A stretch of 64,000 nucleotides of DNA. Source: Allomuricauda sp. (GTDB lineage: Bacteria; Bacteroidota; Bacteroidia; Flavobacteriales; Flavobacteriaceae). The notes below the pieces were generated by a model that saw only the letters and a program-made list of their open reading frames with translations, ran no database searches and was not told the DNA's origin. Location: positions 1 through 64,000 of the forward strand of contig NZ_PABT01000013.1 of NCBI RefSeq assembly GCF_002699205.1. Direction: 5' to 3'. The position numbers and the translations under genes are program-made. Shown here one piece after another: positions 8,711-17,770 of the stretch; within the stretch, counting starts at the first letter, position 1, and the number at the start of each line of letters is the position of its first letter.

Positions 8711-9628
8711 TTAACGTTTGAAACGTTCAAAAATGGCCAAGGTCTTTTTGGTGTTGATAAAATATACCCCGGTCAGCAGGATGGTTGCCGCAATAATGGA
8801 TTGAAGTGTAATCGTTTCATCCAAAAAATACCAGCCCAGCAATAGGGCAACGATGGGGTTCACATAGGTAGAGGTGGCCACTTTTTCGGGGGAAACCGTC
8901 TTTAAAAGGTAGTTGAAAGAAGTAAATGCCACAATACTGCCAAAAAATACGAGCAACAACATGGAAGCCTGTACTTTGCCGCTCCAAGACAAGGGAGAAG
9001 ACCATTCTTCGCCAAAAGCAAAGCTCATCAACGTCAAAACAATGCCTGCAAAAAACATTTGGTAGCCGGTATTCACAAAATAATTCGTGGGCAAATCGGC
9101 GCGAGCCACAAATAGACTGGCGTAGGACCAACAAAGCATACAGAAAAAGATCATGGCCATGCCCACAATGGACTCGTCTTGTGCGATAATCTGTTTTTGG
9201 CTCACCAACAGGTAAATTCCGATAATTCCCAATATGACCCCTACCAAGGACATGGCCTGGATTTTCTTGCCTTGCAACAGTCGCATCATCAAAAGAATAA
9301 TGAGGGGCTGGGAAGCTATTTCCAAGGCGGCAAAACCGGTATCCACATACCTAAGGGCCCATACAACCAGACCATTTCCAACACTCAAGAAAAGTACTCC
9401 CGCTATGATGGTATTTATTAGTTGTTTTTGGGTAATTCGAAGGGAAATCCCCATGATTTTGGCCAAGAGAAATATGCACAGTCCCGCAATGGTAAATCGG
9501 CAAGCTGCCAACATAAAGGGTTCCAACTCGAATACGGCAATCTTGTTCAATAAATAGGTGGAGCCCCAGATAACATATATAGCAAAGAAAGCCATGAAAA
9601 CAAGGGCGGAGTTTGAGGATTTTCCCAT
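8711..9628 (-). CDS. EamA/DMT family exporter
   Basis: 305 residues with about ten hydrophobic spans arranged as two EamA repeats. Family signs are YVIWGSTYLLNKIA in the first helix and the LKTVSPEKVATSTYVNPIVA segment near the end, followed by LLGWYFLDETIT. Such proteins export amino acids, drugs or metabolites; the substrate cannot be told from sequence. The gene is 68 bp upstream of the DUF4251 gene on the same strand and may be co-transcribed with it. Confidence 0.88.
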   Translation of the reverse strand: MGKSSNSALVFMAFFAIYVIWGSTYLLNKIAVFELEPFMLAACRFTIAGLCIFLLAKIMGISLRITQKQLINTIIAGVLFLSVGNGLVVWALRYVDTGFAALEIASQPLIILLMMRLLQGKKIQAMSLVGVILGIIGIYLLVSQKQIIAQDESIVGMAMIFFCMLCWSYASLFVARADLPTNYFVNTGYQMFFAGIVLTLMSFAFGEEWSSPLSWSGKVQASMLLLVFFGSIVAFTSFNYLLKTVSPEKVATSTYVNPIVALLLGWYFLDETITLQSIIAATILLTGVYFINTKKTLAIFERFKR

Positions 9629-9724
9629 TCTTAAGATAGATTAACTATCCTGCAATATTACGGATGTTTACTGGAGAAAATAACCCCGTCAGTAAATTTT
9701 ATGGGATTCCGGGTTTTGAAAATT

Positions 9725-10051
9725 TCACAGGGGCTTTTTAAGGTCAAAAATGTATGCGGCAAACTCGCTTTCCAGTTTTTTAAAACGTTCCAGGTGAAGT
9801 GCGATCTCTTGGATATTGGATTTTTCCGTCCCTAATTTGGACATGACCTGATTTTGATGGGTCGTAAAGTTTTTTATGCTCCTGTTCAACTCGTAATACT
9901 TTTCAAACCCCTGCGGGCATCTTGGTTCGTAGGTGTACGAGTTCAGCTTCTCAGCCAATCGTTGTACCATTCTATTGTTTCGCTCTAACCTCACTAGGAG
10001 TTCCCGTTGATCTTTAAGTGTATTTGAGGCGATGTTTTCCATAGGGCACAA
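9725..10051 (-). CDS. Small coiled-coil protein, unknown function
   Basis: 108 residues, or 105 if the second Met (ENIAS) is used. The sequence is mostly charged helix with heptad-like hydrophobics (DQRELLVRLERNNRMVQRL, later IQEIALHLERFKKLESEF). There is no signal peptide, zinc motif or membrane span. No family is recognised. It lies alone between the exporter and OmpA genes. Confidence 0.55.
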   Translation of the reverse strand: MCPMENIASNTLKDQRELLVRLERNNRMVQRLAEKLNSYTYEPRCPQGFEKYYELNRSIKNFTTHQNQVMSKLGTEKSNIQEIALHLERFKKLESEFAAYIFDLKKPL

Positions 10052-10152
10052 GAATTTACCGTTAACTGATTGACCTCTTTTAAGTTACATAAATTCTTTC
10101 GAATTGCCGTCGACTTAACCCACAATTAATATTTTTTTTAACATTTATAAAT

Positions 10153-10177
10153 AAAAAAGGCCCGGTTTTACCGGACC
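10153..10177 (-). terminator. Rho-independent terminator
   Basis: Minus strand: stem GGTCCGG/CCGGGCC (one G-U pair), loop TAAAA, then six T. It lies 26 bp past the OmpA lipoprotein gene. Confidence 0.85.
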
Positions 10178-10202
10178 CTAAATTTTTTACCCGAATATTT
10201 AG

Positions 10203-10895
10203 TTAGTTTTCTGTTTGCTCGTAAGCTTCCTGTTTTAGCTCGTCACTTGCTACAATTGCAAGCTCTACTCGCCTGTTCGCTGCTTTACCTGCTGCAGTTT
10301 CGTTGCTTTCCACAGGTTGTTCCTCACCATACCATTTGGTGGTGAACCGTCCACTGGAAATACCTTTGGCCACTAAATAATCAGTAACGGCCTGGGCCCT
10401 ACGCCTGGACAGTTCCATATTGTATTCAGCAGCACCATCACTATCGGTATGTCCCTCCACCAAAATATTGGTTTTTGGATATTCCTTGAAAATTCCGGCC
10501 AATTTATCCAAAGTAGCAGCAGAAGCCCCTTTGATATCGGATTTGTTGGTATCAAAATAAACCCCATTTTCTCCACTAAAGGTCACATTGATCCCTTCAC
10601 CGACCCTTTGCACTTCGGCACCTGGTACTTCTTGCTCAATCTGTTCCGCTTGTCGGTCCATACGGTTTCCAATGTAGCCACCGGCAGCACCACCCACAAC
10701 GGCGCCAATAATTGCGCCAAGGGCTGTATTTCCTTTTCCTACATTGTTTCCGATAACACCACCGATAACGGCACCACTACCGGCACCGATCGCGGCACCT
10801 TTTTGGGTATTGTTCGCATTTTTGATGGCGTCACAACCAATAATCATGGTCAACGCCAAAAAAGCCGTTGCTCCTTTTAAAACTATATTTTTCAT
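10203..10895 (-). CDS. OmpA-family lipoprotein with glycine zipper
   Basis: 230 residues from the ATG at 10895, chosen because it gives a lipoprotein signal peptide (MKNIVLKGA...MIIGC) and leaves 4 bp after the upstream gene; the earlier ATG at 10925 would overlap that gene. After the Cys comes a Gly-zipper region (GAAIGAGSGAVIGGVIG repeated to ~residue 75), then an OmpA C-terminal domain with NILVEGHTDSDG, YNMELSRRRAQAV and NRRVELAI. This domain binds peptidoglycan, so the protein probably links the outer membrane to the wall. Confidence 0.92.
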   Translation of the reverse strand: MKNIVLKGATAFLALTMIIGCDAIKNANNTQKGAAIGAGSGAVIGGVIGNNVGKGNTALGAIIGAVVGGAAGGYIGNRMDRQAEQIEQEVPGAEVQRVGEGINVTFSGENGVYFDTNKSDIKGASAATLDKLAGIFKEYPKTNILVEGHTDSDGAAEYNMELSRRRAQAVTDYLVAKGISSGRFTTKWYGEEQPVESNETAAGKAANRRVELAIVASDELKQEAYEQTEN

Positions 10896-10899
10896 AAAA

Positions 10900-11385
10900 T
10901 TATTTTTTTGAGAATTCGTAAACAATGGTTACGGGTTGTCCGTCAACCGAAACATTGGAATTGAGGGTCATGGATTGTTCTGAGAGGCTGACAATATTCA
11001 AACGGTACCCATATCCTCCGGAGATATCCTTTCGGTTTTCGTCGATAAATTTAAACTGGAGTTGACTTTGGTAATTCTGTTCCGGTTCCACCACGGACCA
11101 TCTGAAAAAACGGTCCCCTCCTTGACAAAGGGAGCTTTGTTTTATCGTGTATCGGCCAGTACTGTTATTGTCCCGAAAGAACCATTCACTGTCTTCAAAG
11201 CAGATGTCCTCTGCATCATTGAAGATGGTGGATTTGAAATTTCCAGTATTGTTTTCGTAATAAACGTTGTCCAAATTCCAAGTGCCGCTGAACAGATTTC
11301 GCTGTGTCCTAGCACTTTTGGAAACGGAGCAGGATGAGAACAAAAGTCCCATCACTGTAATCAATAAAAGTGATCGTTTCAACAT
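10900..11385 (-). CDS. Lipocalin-like lipoprotein
   Basis: 161 residues from the ATG at 11385 (MLKRSLLL...LLFSSC), which gives a short lipoprotein signal peptide. The mature part begins with a lipocalin-like GTWNLDNVYYENNTG motif, followed by WFFRDNNSTGRYTI and a C-terminal VTIVYEFSKK strand. This pattern is common in Bacteroidetes lipocalin-like lipoproteins; the ligand is unknown. It ends 4 bp before the OmpA lipoprotein, so the two form a tight operon of envelope lipoproteins. Confidence 0.78.
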   Translation of the reverse strand: MLKRSLLLITVMGLLFSSCSVSKSARTQRNLFSGTWNLDNVYYENNTGNFKSTIFNDAEDICFEDSEWFFRDNNSTGRYTIKQSSLCQGGDRFFRWSVVEPEQNYQSQLQFKFIDENRKDISGGYGYRLNIVSLSEQSMTLNSNVSVDGQPVTIVYEFSKK

Positions 11386-11473
11386 AAGTATTAAGTTAAT
11401 GTTCAAAAAAATATACGATTGGGGGCGTATTTCCAGTTGTTAAATTATTAAAAATAACGGTAACCAATTGATT

Positions 11474-13453
11474 TTAATATTCATATAATTCGATTAATTC
11501 TTTTTCAAATCGTTTTTTGGGCAAATAATTTTGTTCCAGTGGTTTTGCGAAGGGTACCGGAGTTTCCAAACTACCAACTCTTTTGACCGGGGCATCCAGA
11601 TATTCAAAGCAATTTTCCATCACCAAGGCCGAAATATCACTGGCCATTCCTCCAAATAAAGTGTCTTCCTGGAGCACGATCAATTTTCCGGTTTTCCTTA
11701 CCGAATTAAAAATTGTTTCCGTATCAAGCGGTTGAAGTGTTCGCAAATCCACCACATCGGCATCGATTTCCGGATGTTTGTCCAGCGTTTCCAATGCCCA
11801 ATGCACACCGGCCCCATAAGTGATTATGGAAATTGAGTTCCCTTCCCGTAAAAGGCTGGCCTTGCCGAACGGTAAGGTGTAATAATCGGTTGGAACATCC
11901 CCTCTAATGCTTCTGTACAAACCTTTATGTTCAAAAAACAGCACAGGATTAGGGTCGTTGATTGCAGTATTCAACAATCCTTTGGCATCATAAGGGAATG
12001 CCGGGTACACCACTTTGAGCCCAGGGGTTTTGGTAAACCACGCCTCATTGGTCTGGGAATGGAAAGGTCCTGCTCCCACACCTCCTCCACAGGGCATACG
12101 TATCACCACGTCCGCTTTTTCATTCCATCGGTAATGTACTTTTGCCAAATAGTTGACAATTGGGTTGAATCCTGAGCTTACAAAATCGGCAAATTGCATC
12201 TCGACAACGGCTTTCATCCCGTTGATGGACAACCCCATGGCAGTAGAAACAATGGCCGATTCACAAATAGGCGTGTTTCTTACCCGGCTCTTACCGAACT
12301 TGGGCACAAAACCTTCGGTGATTTTAAAAACACCCCCGTATTCCGCAACATCCTGCCCCATTATAATGAGTTCGTTATGGCGATACATGGATTGCTCCAA
12401 CCCCTGTGAAACGGCATCTACAAAACGAATATTTTCGGATTCGTTTGATTTAGGTTCAATATTTTGATAATCAAATGGTTCATAAACCTCTTTTAATTCT
12501 TTACTTTCATCACGAGACACTTCGGGCTCATCAAAAGCGGACTGTAAATTTGTGTTGATCTCCTCGGCAATTCCTTGTTTGATATTTTCAATATGTTCTT
12601 CTGTAAGCACCCCTTCTTCCAACAGAAAACTTTCGTAGTTGGATATTGGGTCTTTTCTCCCCCATTCCTTCATCAATTTGTCGGGGACATATTTGGTGCC
12701 ACTCGCTTCTTCGTGACCGCGCATCCTAAAAGTCTTGAATTCTATCAATATGGGACGTGGGCGTTTACGAATGGTTTTACACAATTCATCCACCTTGGTA
12801 AAGACCTCCAAAATATTGTTCCCATCAATGATCCGGGACTCAATACCGTATCCTTTGGCCCTATCCGCCAAGTGTTCACAGTTATATTGCTCTTTGGTCG
12901 GTGTTGAAAGACCATATCCGTTGTTTTCAATACAAAACAACACGGGCAGGTTCCAAACCGAAGCCACGTTAAGGGCCTCGTGAAAATCACCTTCACTGGT
13001 AGCGCCTTCCCCTGTAAAAACAGCGGTCACCCGTTTCTTTCTCCGCAACATGTCCGCCAAGGCGATACCATCCGCCACTCCCAATTGGGGGCCCAAATGC
13101 GAGATCATCCCAATAATTTTGTATTCCTGGGTGCCAAAATGAAAACTACGGTCCCTACCTTGGGTGAAACCACTTTGTTTTCCCTGCCATTGGGCAAAAA
13201 GTCGATTTAAGGAAATGTTCCTAGAGGTGAAGACCCCTAAGTTTCTGTGCATCGGAAGGATATATTCATCTTCCTTGAGCGCCTTGGTGACCCCTACTGA
13301 AATAGCCTCTTGGCCTATCCCGCTAAACCATTTGGAAATTTTGCCCTGTCTTAGAAGAATCAACATTTTTTCCTCTATCATTCTGGGCTTCAGCATTCCT
13401 GTGTACAAATCCAGCAACTTTTGTTCTTCCAAGTTGCCAACATGATACCTCAT
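11474..13453 (-). CDS. Fused alpha/beta E1 of branched-chain 2-oxoacid dehydrogenase
   Basis: 659 residues. E1-alpha occupies ~1-330, with the thiamine-diphosphate site GEG (148-150) to NN (177-178) and SFHFGTQE before it. E1-beta occupies ~345-659, with QSMYRHNELIIMGQDVAEYGG, RMPCGGGVGAGPFHSQ and the transketolase C-terminal domain (ADVVDLRTLQPLD). Known: this single-chain E1 is normal in Bacteroidetes and decarboxylates branched-chain oxoacids made from Val, Leu and Ile, feeding iso-branched fatty acid synthesis. E2 and E3 are not in the window. It is transcribed away from the 2OG-oxygenase gene across 110 bp. Confidence 0.93.
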   Translation of the reverse strand: MRYHVGNLEEQKLLDLYTGMLKPRMIEEKMLILLRQGKISKWFSGIGQEAISVGVTKALKEDEYILPMHRNLGVFTSRNISLNRLFAQWQGKQSGFTQGRDRSFHFGTQEYKIIGMISHLGPQLGVADGIALADMLRRKKRVTAVFTGEGATSEGDFHEALNVASVWNLPVLFCIENNGYGLSTPTKEQYNCEHLADRAKGYGIESRIIDGNNILEVFTKVDELCKTIRKRPRPILIEFKTFRMRGHEEASGTKYVPDKLMKEWGRKDPISNYESFLLEEGVLTEEHIENIKQGIAEEINTNLQSAFDEPEVSRDESKELKEVYEPFDYQNIEPKSNESENIRFVDAVSQGLEQSMYRHNELIIMGQDVAEYGGVFKITEGFVPKFGKSRVRNTPICESAIVSTAMGLSINGMKAVVEMQFADFVSSGFNPIVNYLAKVHYRWNEKADVVIRMPCGGGVGAGPFHSQTNEAWFTKTPGLKVVYPAFPYDAKGLLNTAINDPNPVLFFEHKGLYRSIRGDVPTDYYTLPFGKASLLREGNSISIITYGAGVHWALETLDKHPEIDADVVDLRTLQPLDTETIFNSVRKTGKLIVLQEDTLFGGMASDISALVMENCFEYLDAPVKRVGSLETPVPFAKPLEQNYLPKKRFEKELIELYEY

Positions 13454-13533
13454 ACAATAAAATTCTGTCGGATAAAAGTAGTAAAAAGCCCCTCAAAATG
13501 TTTCAAAATTTCAAAACCTTCGGCAATATTCCC

Positions 13534-13541
13534 TATTTTTG
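13534..13541 (+). promoter_or_regulatory. Bacteroidetes -7 element TATTTTTG
   Basis: It matches TAnnTTTG and lies 22 bp before the ATG at 13564, which supports that start over an in-frame ATG at 13498 that would lie upstream of the promoter. No TTG is seen 17-19 bp upstream. Confidence 0.45.
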
Positions 13542-13563
13542 GCATTATTCCAAAGATCATACT

Positions 13564-14514
13564 ATGAGCGCGATTCCAAGTGTGGACCTGAAAGATTTTG
13601 TTTCGGGCGACCCTAAAAGAAAAGAGAAATTTGTAAAAGAAATTGGTGCCGCTTTTGAAGAAATTGGCTTTGTGGCGCTGAGAGGGCATTTTTTATCAGA
13701 TGAACTGGTGGAAAACCTTTATGCCGAAATAAAAAAGTTCTTTGACCTGCCCCAAGAGGTGAAAAATAAATACGAGATTGAAGGAATTGGGGGACAACGA
13801 GGATACACTTCCTTTGGAAAAGAACATGCTAAGGGCAAAAAGGAAGGAGACCTTAAAGAATTCTGGCATTTTGGCCAATATGTTGAGGGTGACCCGAAAC
13901 TGGAAGCGGAATACCCGGACAATGTCATAGTGGAGGAACTTCCCAACTTTAACAGTGTCGGAAAAGAGACCTATAAAATGTTGGAAAAAACCGCTAAGTA
14001 TGTGCTGAGGGCATTGGCCTTGCACTTGGGGCTGGAGGAAACCTATTTTGACAACTATATTAAAAACGGAAACTCCATCTTGAGGCCCATCCATTATCCG
14101 CCCATTACGGAAGAACCCAAAAATGCAGTGAGAGCTGCGGCCCATGGGGATATCAACCTTATTACATTGCTGATGGGGGCACATGGAAAAGGACTTCAAG
14201 TAAAGGATCATCAAGGAAATTGGGTAGACGCCATTGCCGATTCCGATCAACTGATGATCAATGTTGGTGACATGCTGTCGAGACTAACCAATAATAAGTT
14301 AAAGTCGACCATACACCAAGTGGTAAATCCGCCCAAGGAACTTTGGGGCACTTCCCGCTACTCGGTTCCGTTCTTTATGCACCCTGTGAGCGATATGCCA
14401 TTGGATTGTCTGGAGAATTGTATTGATGACGAGCATCCCAAAGCGTTTGAAGACATAACCGCCGGGGAATTTTTGCACGAAAGATTGATAGACCTTGGAC
14501 TCATAAAAAAATAA
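13564..14514 (+). CDS. 2-oxoglutarate/Fe(II) oxygenase, isopenicillin-N-synthase family
   Basis: 316 residues. The N-terminal domain (IPSVDLKDF...GFVALRGH) and jelly-roll core match the IPNS-like family. The iron ligands are visible: His194 and Asp196 in AAHGDINLI and His251 in STIHQV. The oxoglutarate-binding pair Arg265/Ser267 is in SRYSVPFF. It oxidises an unknown small substrate with O2 and 2-oxoglutarate. It is first in a rightward run with SUI1 2 bp behind. Confidence 0.88.
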   Translation: MSAIPSVDLKDFVSGDPKRKEKFVKEIGAAFEEIGFVALRGHFLSDELVENLYAEIKKFFDLPQEVKNKYEIEGIGGQRGYTSFGKEHAKGKKEGDLKEFWHFGQYVEGDPKLEAEYPDNVIVEELPNFNSVGKETYKMLEKTAKYVLRALALHLGLEETYFDNYIKNGNSILRPIHYPPITEEPKNAVRAAAHGDINLITLLMGAHGKGLQVKDHQGNWVDAIADSDQLMINVGDMLSRLTNNKLKSTIHQVVNPPKELWGTSRYSVPFFMHPVSDMPLDCLENCIDDEHPKAFEDITAGEFLHERLIDLGLIKK

Positions 14515-14516
14515 CG

Positions 14517-14846
14517 ATGGATTTAGGAGACCAGTTAAAGAACCTATTTCCCGACCATGTACCCGAGGAAAATCCGGTAAATGAAAAAAGGACAGCTTCC
14601 TATTGGCTACAGGACGACCCCATTATCTGCAAATATGAAAAGCGAAAAGGGAAGCCGGTAACCATTTTGGAAGGATATAACGGAGCAGGTACCGATTTTA
14701 AAAAATTGACAAAAGATTTAAAGACCTTATTGGGTGTAGGAGGTAGTTTTAAGAACGAAACCATAATCATACAAGGGGATTACAGGGATAAAATTATGGA
14801 TTTCCTTAAAGAGAATGGATTTTCGGTTAAGCGTGTTGGCGGATAA
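14517..14846 (+). CDS. SUI1-family translation initiation factor (YciH-like)
   Basis: 109 residues. The C-terminal half is the SUI1 fold: RKGKPVTILEGYNGAGTDF, LKTLLGVGGSFKNETIIIQGD and a final FLKENGFSVKRVG. The N-terminal ~30 residues form a variable tail. By homology with bacterial YciH and eukaryotic eIF1 it should act at the ribosome in start-codon selection. It begins 2 bp after the oxygenase stop, so the two are co-transcribed. Confidence 0.9.
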   Translation: MDLGDQLKNLFPDHVPEENPVNEKRTASYWLQDDPIICKYEKRKGKPVTILEGYNGAGTDFKKLTKDLKTLLGVGGSFKNETIIIQGDYRDKIMDFLKENGFSVKRVGG

Positions 14847-14991
14847 CTGCCAATTCCACAAAAAAATCAATGGAGTTTATTCCACATGTCAAAAAACAAG
14901 TTTTTAACAGCAATGTTTTGAGAAAAAATTTTTATGTTCTTTCTTTAAAGCTTACTTTTAATATTCCTAACCAACGAAAACTAAGCTGAAA

Positions 14992-15924
14992 ATGAATTCA
15001 CTGTTGCACATAACCAACGGGGACAGTTTCACGTCTAGACTACAGTCATTACAATTAAAAGGTGATGTAATCACCTGGAGAGAAATGCTTTGCGAAGGAA
15101 AAACACTTTCCTCTGTGGGGAGTGAATCCTTCTGGAAAACAAGATTCGAATTCTTGAACAAAAATTACAAAGTCTCCAAATCTTGGTTCATCGAAAAAAC
15201 CTTGAAAGAGTACCGATCGCTTTGTAATCACAAGCAGCAAGATCATATTGTACTTTGGTTTGAATATGATCTCTTTTGCCAAATCAACATGCTGGCTGTT
15301 CTCAGCTGGCTAAAAACACACAGAAGACACGCCGAAATCTCATTGGTGTGCAGTGGCAAAGAGGACGACTCCGACAAATTGTACGGTCTTAATGAACTTA
15401 GCGACGAGAAATTGCTCCAGCTTTACAATGATAGAAAAATACTATCACAAGATGACATCGAATATGCCGACTATATTTGGCAGCTATATTGTAGTGACAA
15501 CCCCATCCGGTTGGAAAACCAGATAGCCAATAACGATTTCCAATTTGAGTACTTATCGGATGCACTTAAAACGCATTTGAAACGATTCCCAACCATTAAA
15601 AATGGGCTCAACGATTTGGAAAACCATATTTTGGAAGTGGCCAAAAGAGAAAAACCCAAGTCCAAAAAAGAGTTGATGCAAAAATTGCTGACAAACCAGG
15701 GCTACTACGGTTTTGGAGATACCCAGTACGAACGGATGGTTTCTTCGTTAAAACCACTTTTTAGTTCTTTTGACCCTGTCAAATTAACCAAAAAAGGGTT
15801 GGATGTCTTAAAGAAAGAAGCCAATTACTATTCGGAAATACGTGACAATCACATGTATCTGGGTGGTTCCTTAAAGTATAACTTCTTGTACAATACTGAA
15901 ACGGACCGAATCCTTAAACTGTAA
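14992..15924 (+). CDS. DUF1835 domain protein
   Basis: 310 residues. The N-terminus LLHITNGDSFTSRLQSL and the segment VITWREMLCEGKT are typical of DUF1835, followed by HIVLWFEYDLFCQINMLAVL. The C-terminal third, with KKELMQKLLTNQGYYGFGD and LTKKGLDVL, looks like a winged-helix-type extension. There is no signal peptide. Function is unknown. It precedes the nucleoside phosphorylase by 5 bp, so the pair is probably one transcript. Confidence 0.8.
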   Translation: MNSLLHITNGDSFTSRLQSLQLKGDVITWREMLCEGKTLSSVGSESFWKTRFEFLNKNYKVSKSWFIEKTLKEYRSLCNHKQQDHIVLWFEYDLFCQINMLAVLSWLKTHRRHAEISLVCSGKEDDSDKLYGLNELSDEKLLQLYNDRKILSQDDIEYADYIWQLYCSDNPIRLENQIANNDFQFEYLSDALKTHLKRFPTIKNGLNDLENHILEVAKREKPKSKKELMQKLLTNQGYYGFGDTQYERMVSSLKPLFSSFDPVKLTKKGLDVLKKEANYYSEIRDNHMYLGGSLKYNFLYNTETDRILKL

Positions 15925-15929
15925 GCAAA

Positions 15930-16817
15930 ATGGACTCATCACTGGGCAGTTCAGAGCTTGTTCTGAATCCTGATGGGAGCATTTACCATCTGAATCTTCT
16001 GCCTGAAGATATTGCCACCACCATTATTACCGTGGGTGACCCCCAACGTGTACAAGCGGTGTCCAAATACTTTGATTCCATTGAAGTAAAAAAAAGCAAG
16101 CGGGAATTCGTCACCCATACCGGTCATTATTCCGGCAAACGGATTTCCGTTGTGTCCACCGGTATTGGAACGGACAATATCGATATTGTTTTTAATGAGC
16201 TGGACGCATTGGTGAACATTGACTTTACCACACGACAGATAAAAACCAAAAAGACGCAGCTCAATTTTATACGCATCGGTACAACAGGCTCCATACAACC
16301 AGATATTCCCATAGATACATTTTTGATCAGTTCCACCGGCATAGGTTTTGACAACTTGATGCACTTTTATGATTGTGGACACATCAAGAACATGGAACTG
16401 GAACAAGCCCTTGGGACATACTTGGATTGGGGTAAGTACAACATACACCCATACGCCGTGGATGTGGACAAATATTTATGCAGTGTTTTTGATTCAAATC
16501 GTATACGATTAGGTGCAACAGGAACAAATTCAGGGTTTTATGGTCCACAAGGAAGAGTATTGAGATTAACACCCGCTATAAAGGACTTTAACGAGAAATT
16601 AGCTGGCTTTTCCCATGGAAATGTCAGAATCACCAATCTTGAAATGGAAACAGCGGCCATTTACGGTATTGCCAAACTCCATGGACACCGAGCCGTTTCA
16701 CTCAATGCAATATTGGCCAATAGGGCTACGGGCGAATTTTCCAAACAAGGGCACAAAACCATTGACGAACTGATCCAATATGCTTTGGAACACATTGCAG
16801 AAAGTCAATTGGTATAA
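15930..16817 (+). CDS. Nucleoside phosphorylase (PNP/UDP family)
   Basis: 295 residues. Phosphorylase features: VGDPQRVQAVSKYF (phosphate loop, near residue 32), STGIGTDNIDIVFNEL, RIGTTGSIQP (near residue 115) and the ribose-binding NLEMETAAIYG near residue 230. The arrangement is closest to uridine phosphorylase-like members, so it should split a nucleoside with phosphate for salvage. The base specificity is uncertain. It directly follows the DUF1835 gene. Confidence 0.88.
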   Translation: MDSSLGSSELVLNPDGSIYHLNLLPEDIATTIITVGDPQRVQAVSKYFDSIEVKKSKREFVTHTGHYSGKRISVVSTGIGTDNIDIVFNELDALVNIDFTTRQIKTKKTQLNFIRIGTTGSIQPDIPIDTFLISSTGIGFDNLMHFYDCGHIKNMELEQALGTYLDWGKYNIHPYAVDVDKYLCSVFDSNRIRLGATGTNSGFYGPQGRVLRLTPAIKDFNEKLAGFSHGNVRITNLEMETAAIYGIAKLHGHRAVSLNAILANRATGEFSKQGHKTIDELIQYALEHIAESQLV

Positions 16818-16886
16818 TTTTGAACGGCGGTTGTTCAGAAAAATACCAATCGGAATCGTAATTTTAGGCCACAAGAAACGAAACGC

Positions 16887-17735
16887 ATGAAAACAGTAAA
16901 AATAATTGGTGTTCCAGAACATTTTAACCTTCCTTGGCACTTGGCCATGGAGGACAATGCTTTTGAGGATAGAGGTATTCATCTGGCATGGACCGATATC
17001 CCGGAAGGAACGGGAAAAATGACACAGATGCTTCAAGATGGTGAAGCGGATATGGGCATTATTCTCACCGAAGGCATTATCAAAAGCATCTCACAGGGCA
17101 ATCCGAGTAAAATCGTTCAAGAATACGTTTCTTCTCCCCTGCTTTGGGGCATCCACGTGGATGCAAACAGTGAGAGAGATTCCATCAAGTCCTTGGAAAA
17201 CGATAGAGTCGCCATCAGCCGTATGGGCAGCGGAAGTCATCTCATGGCCTATATCAATGCGCAAAATCAAGGTTGGGACACAAAAGACCTGGAATTTGAA
17301 ATTATAAATAACTTGGATGGTGCCGTAGAAAATCTAGCAAGTGGATCCAACGCTTATTTTATGTGGGAACATTTTACCACAAAACCCCTTGTCGACAATG
17401 GGACCTTCAAGCGATTGGGTGACTGCCCTACCCCTTGGCCTTGTTTCGTAATCGCTGCTTCGGACAAGTTTTTGAAAGAAAATGAGGGAGTGGTCAAACA
17501 CATACTGGAGGTGATAAACACCTATACCATAGAATTTAAGCTGATTCCAAGTATTGACAGAACGTTATCCAACAGATATGGGCAAAAATTGGAAGACATT
17601 AAAGATTGGCTTTCCAAGACCAATTGGGGACAAAAGCAATTATCGGAACAAACGGTAAATGAAGTACAGTCTAGATTATTCGACCTTAATTTGATAAATG
17701 AGGTGAAGGCCCCGAATACCTTTCTTTGGAAATAG
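16887..17735 (+). CDS. Type-2 periplasmic-binding-fold protein without signal peptide
   Basis: 282 residues with the two-lobed solute-binding pattern of the NMT1/THI5-like group: KIIGVPEHFNLPWHLAMEDNA, a TGKMTQMLQDGEADMGIILTEG loop, then SRMGSGSHLMAYIN and EVINTYTIEFKLI. It begins directly with the mature fold (MKTVKIIGVP), so no export signal is seen and no permease or ATPase is next to it. It may act as a cytoplasmic enzyme or sensor rather than a transporter subunit. Confidence 0.75.
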   Translation: MKTVKIIGVPEHFNLPWHLAMEDNAFEDRGIHLAWTDIPEGTGKMTQMLQDGEADMGIILTEGIIKSISQGNPSKIVQEYVSSPLLWGIHVDANSERDSIKSLENDRVAISRMGSGSHLMAYINAQNQGWDTKDLEFEIINNLDGAVENLASGSNAYFMWEHFTTKPLVDNGTFKRLGDCPTPWPCFVIAASDKFLKENEGVVKHILEVINTYTIEFKLIPSIDRTLSNRYGQKLEDIKDWLSKTNWGQKQLSEQTVNEVQSRLFDLNLINEVKAPNTFLWK

Positions 17736-17770
17736 TTTATATAGAACCTCAAAGAGCCGTCCAAAGACCA

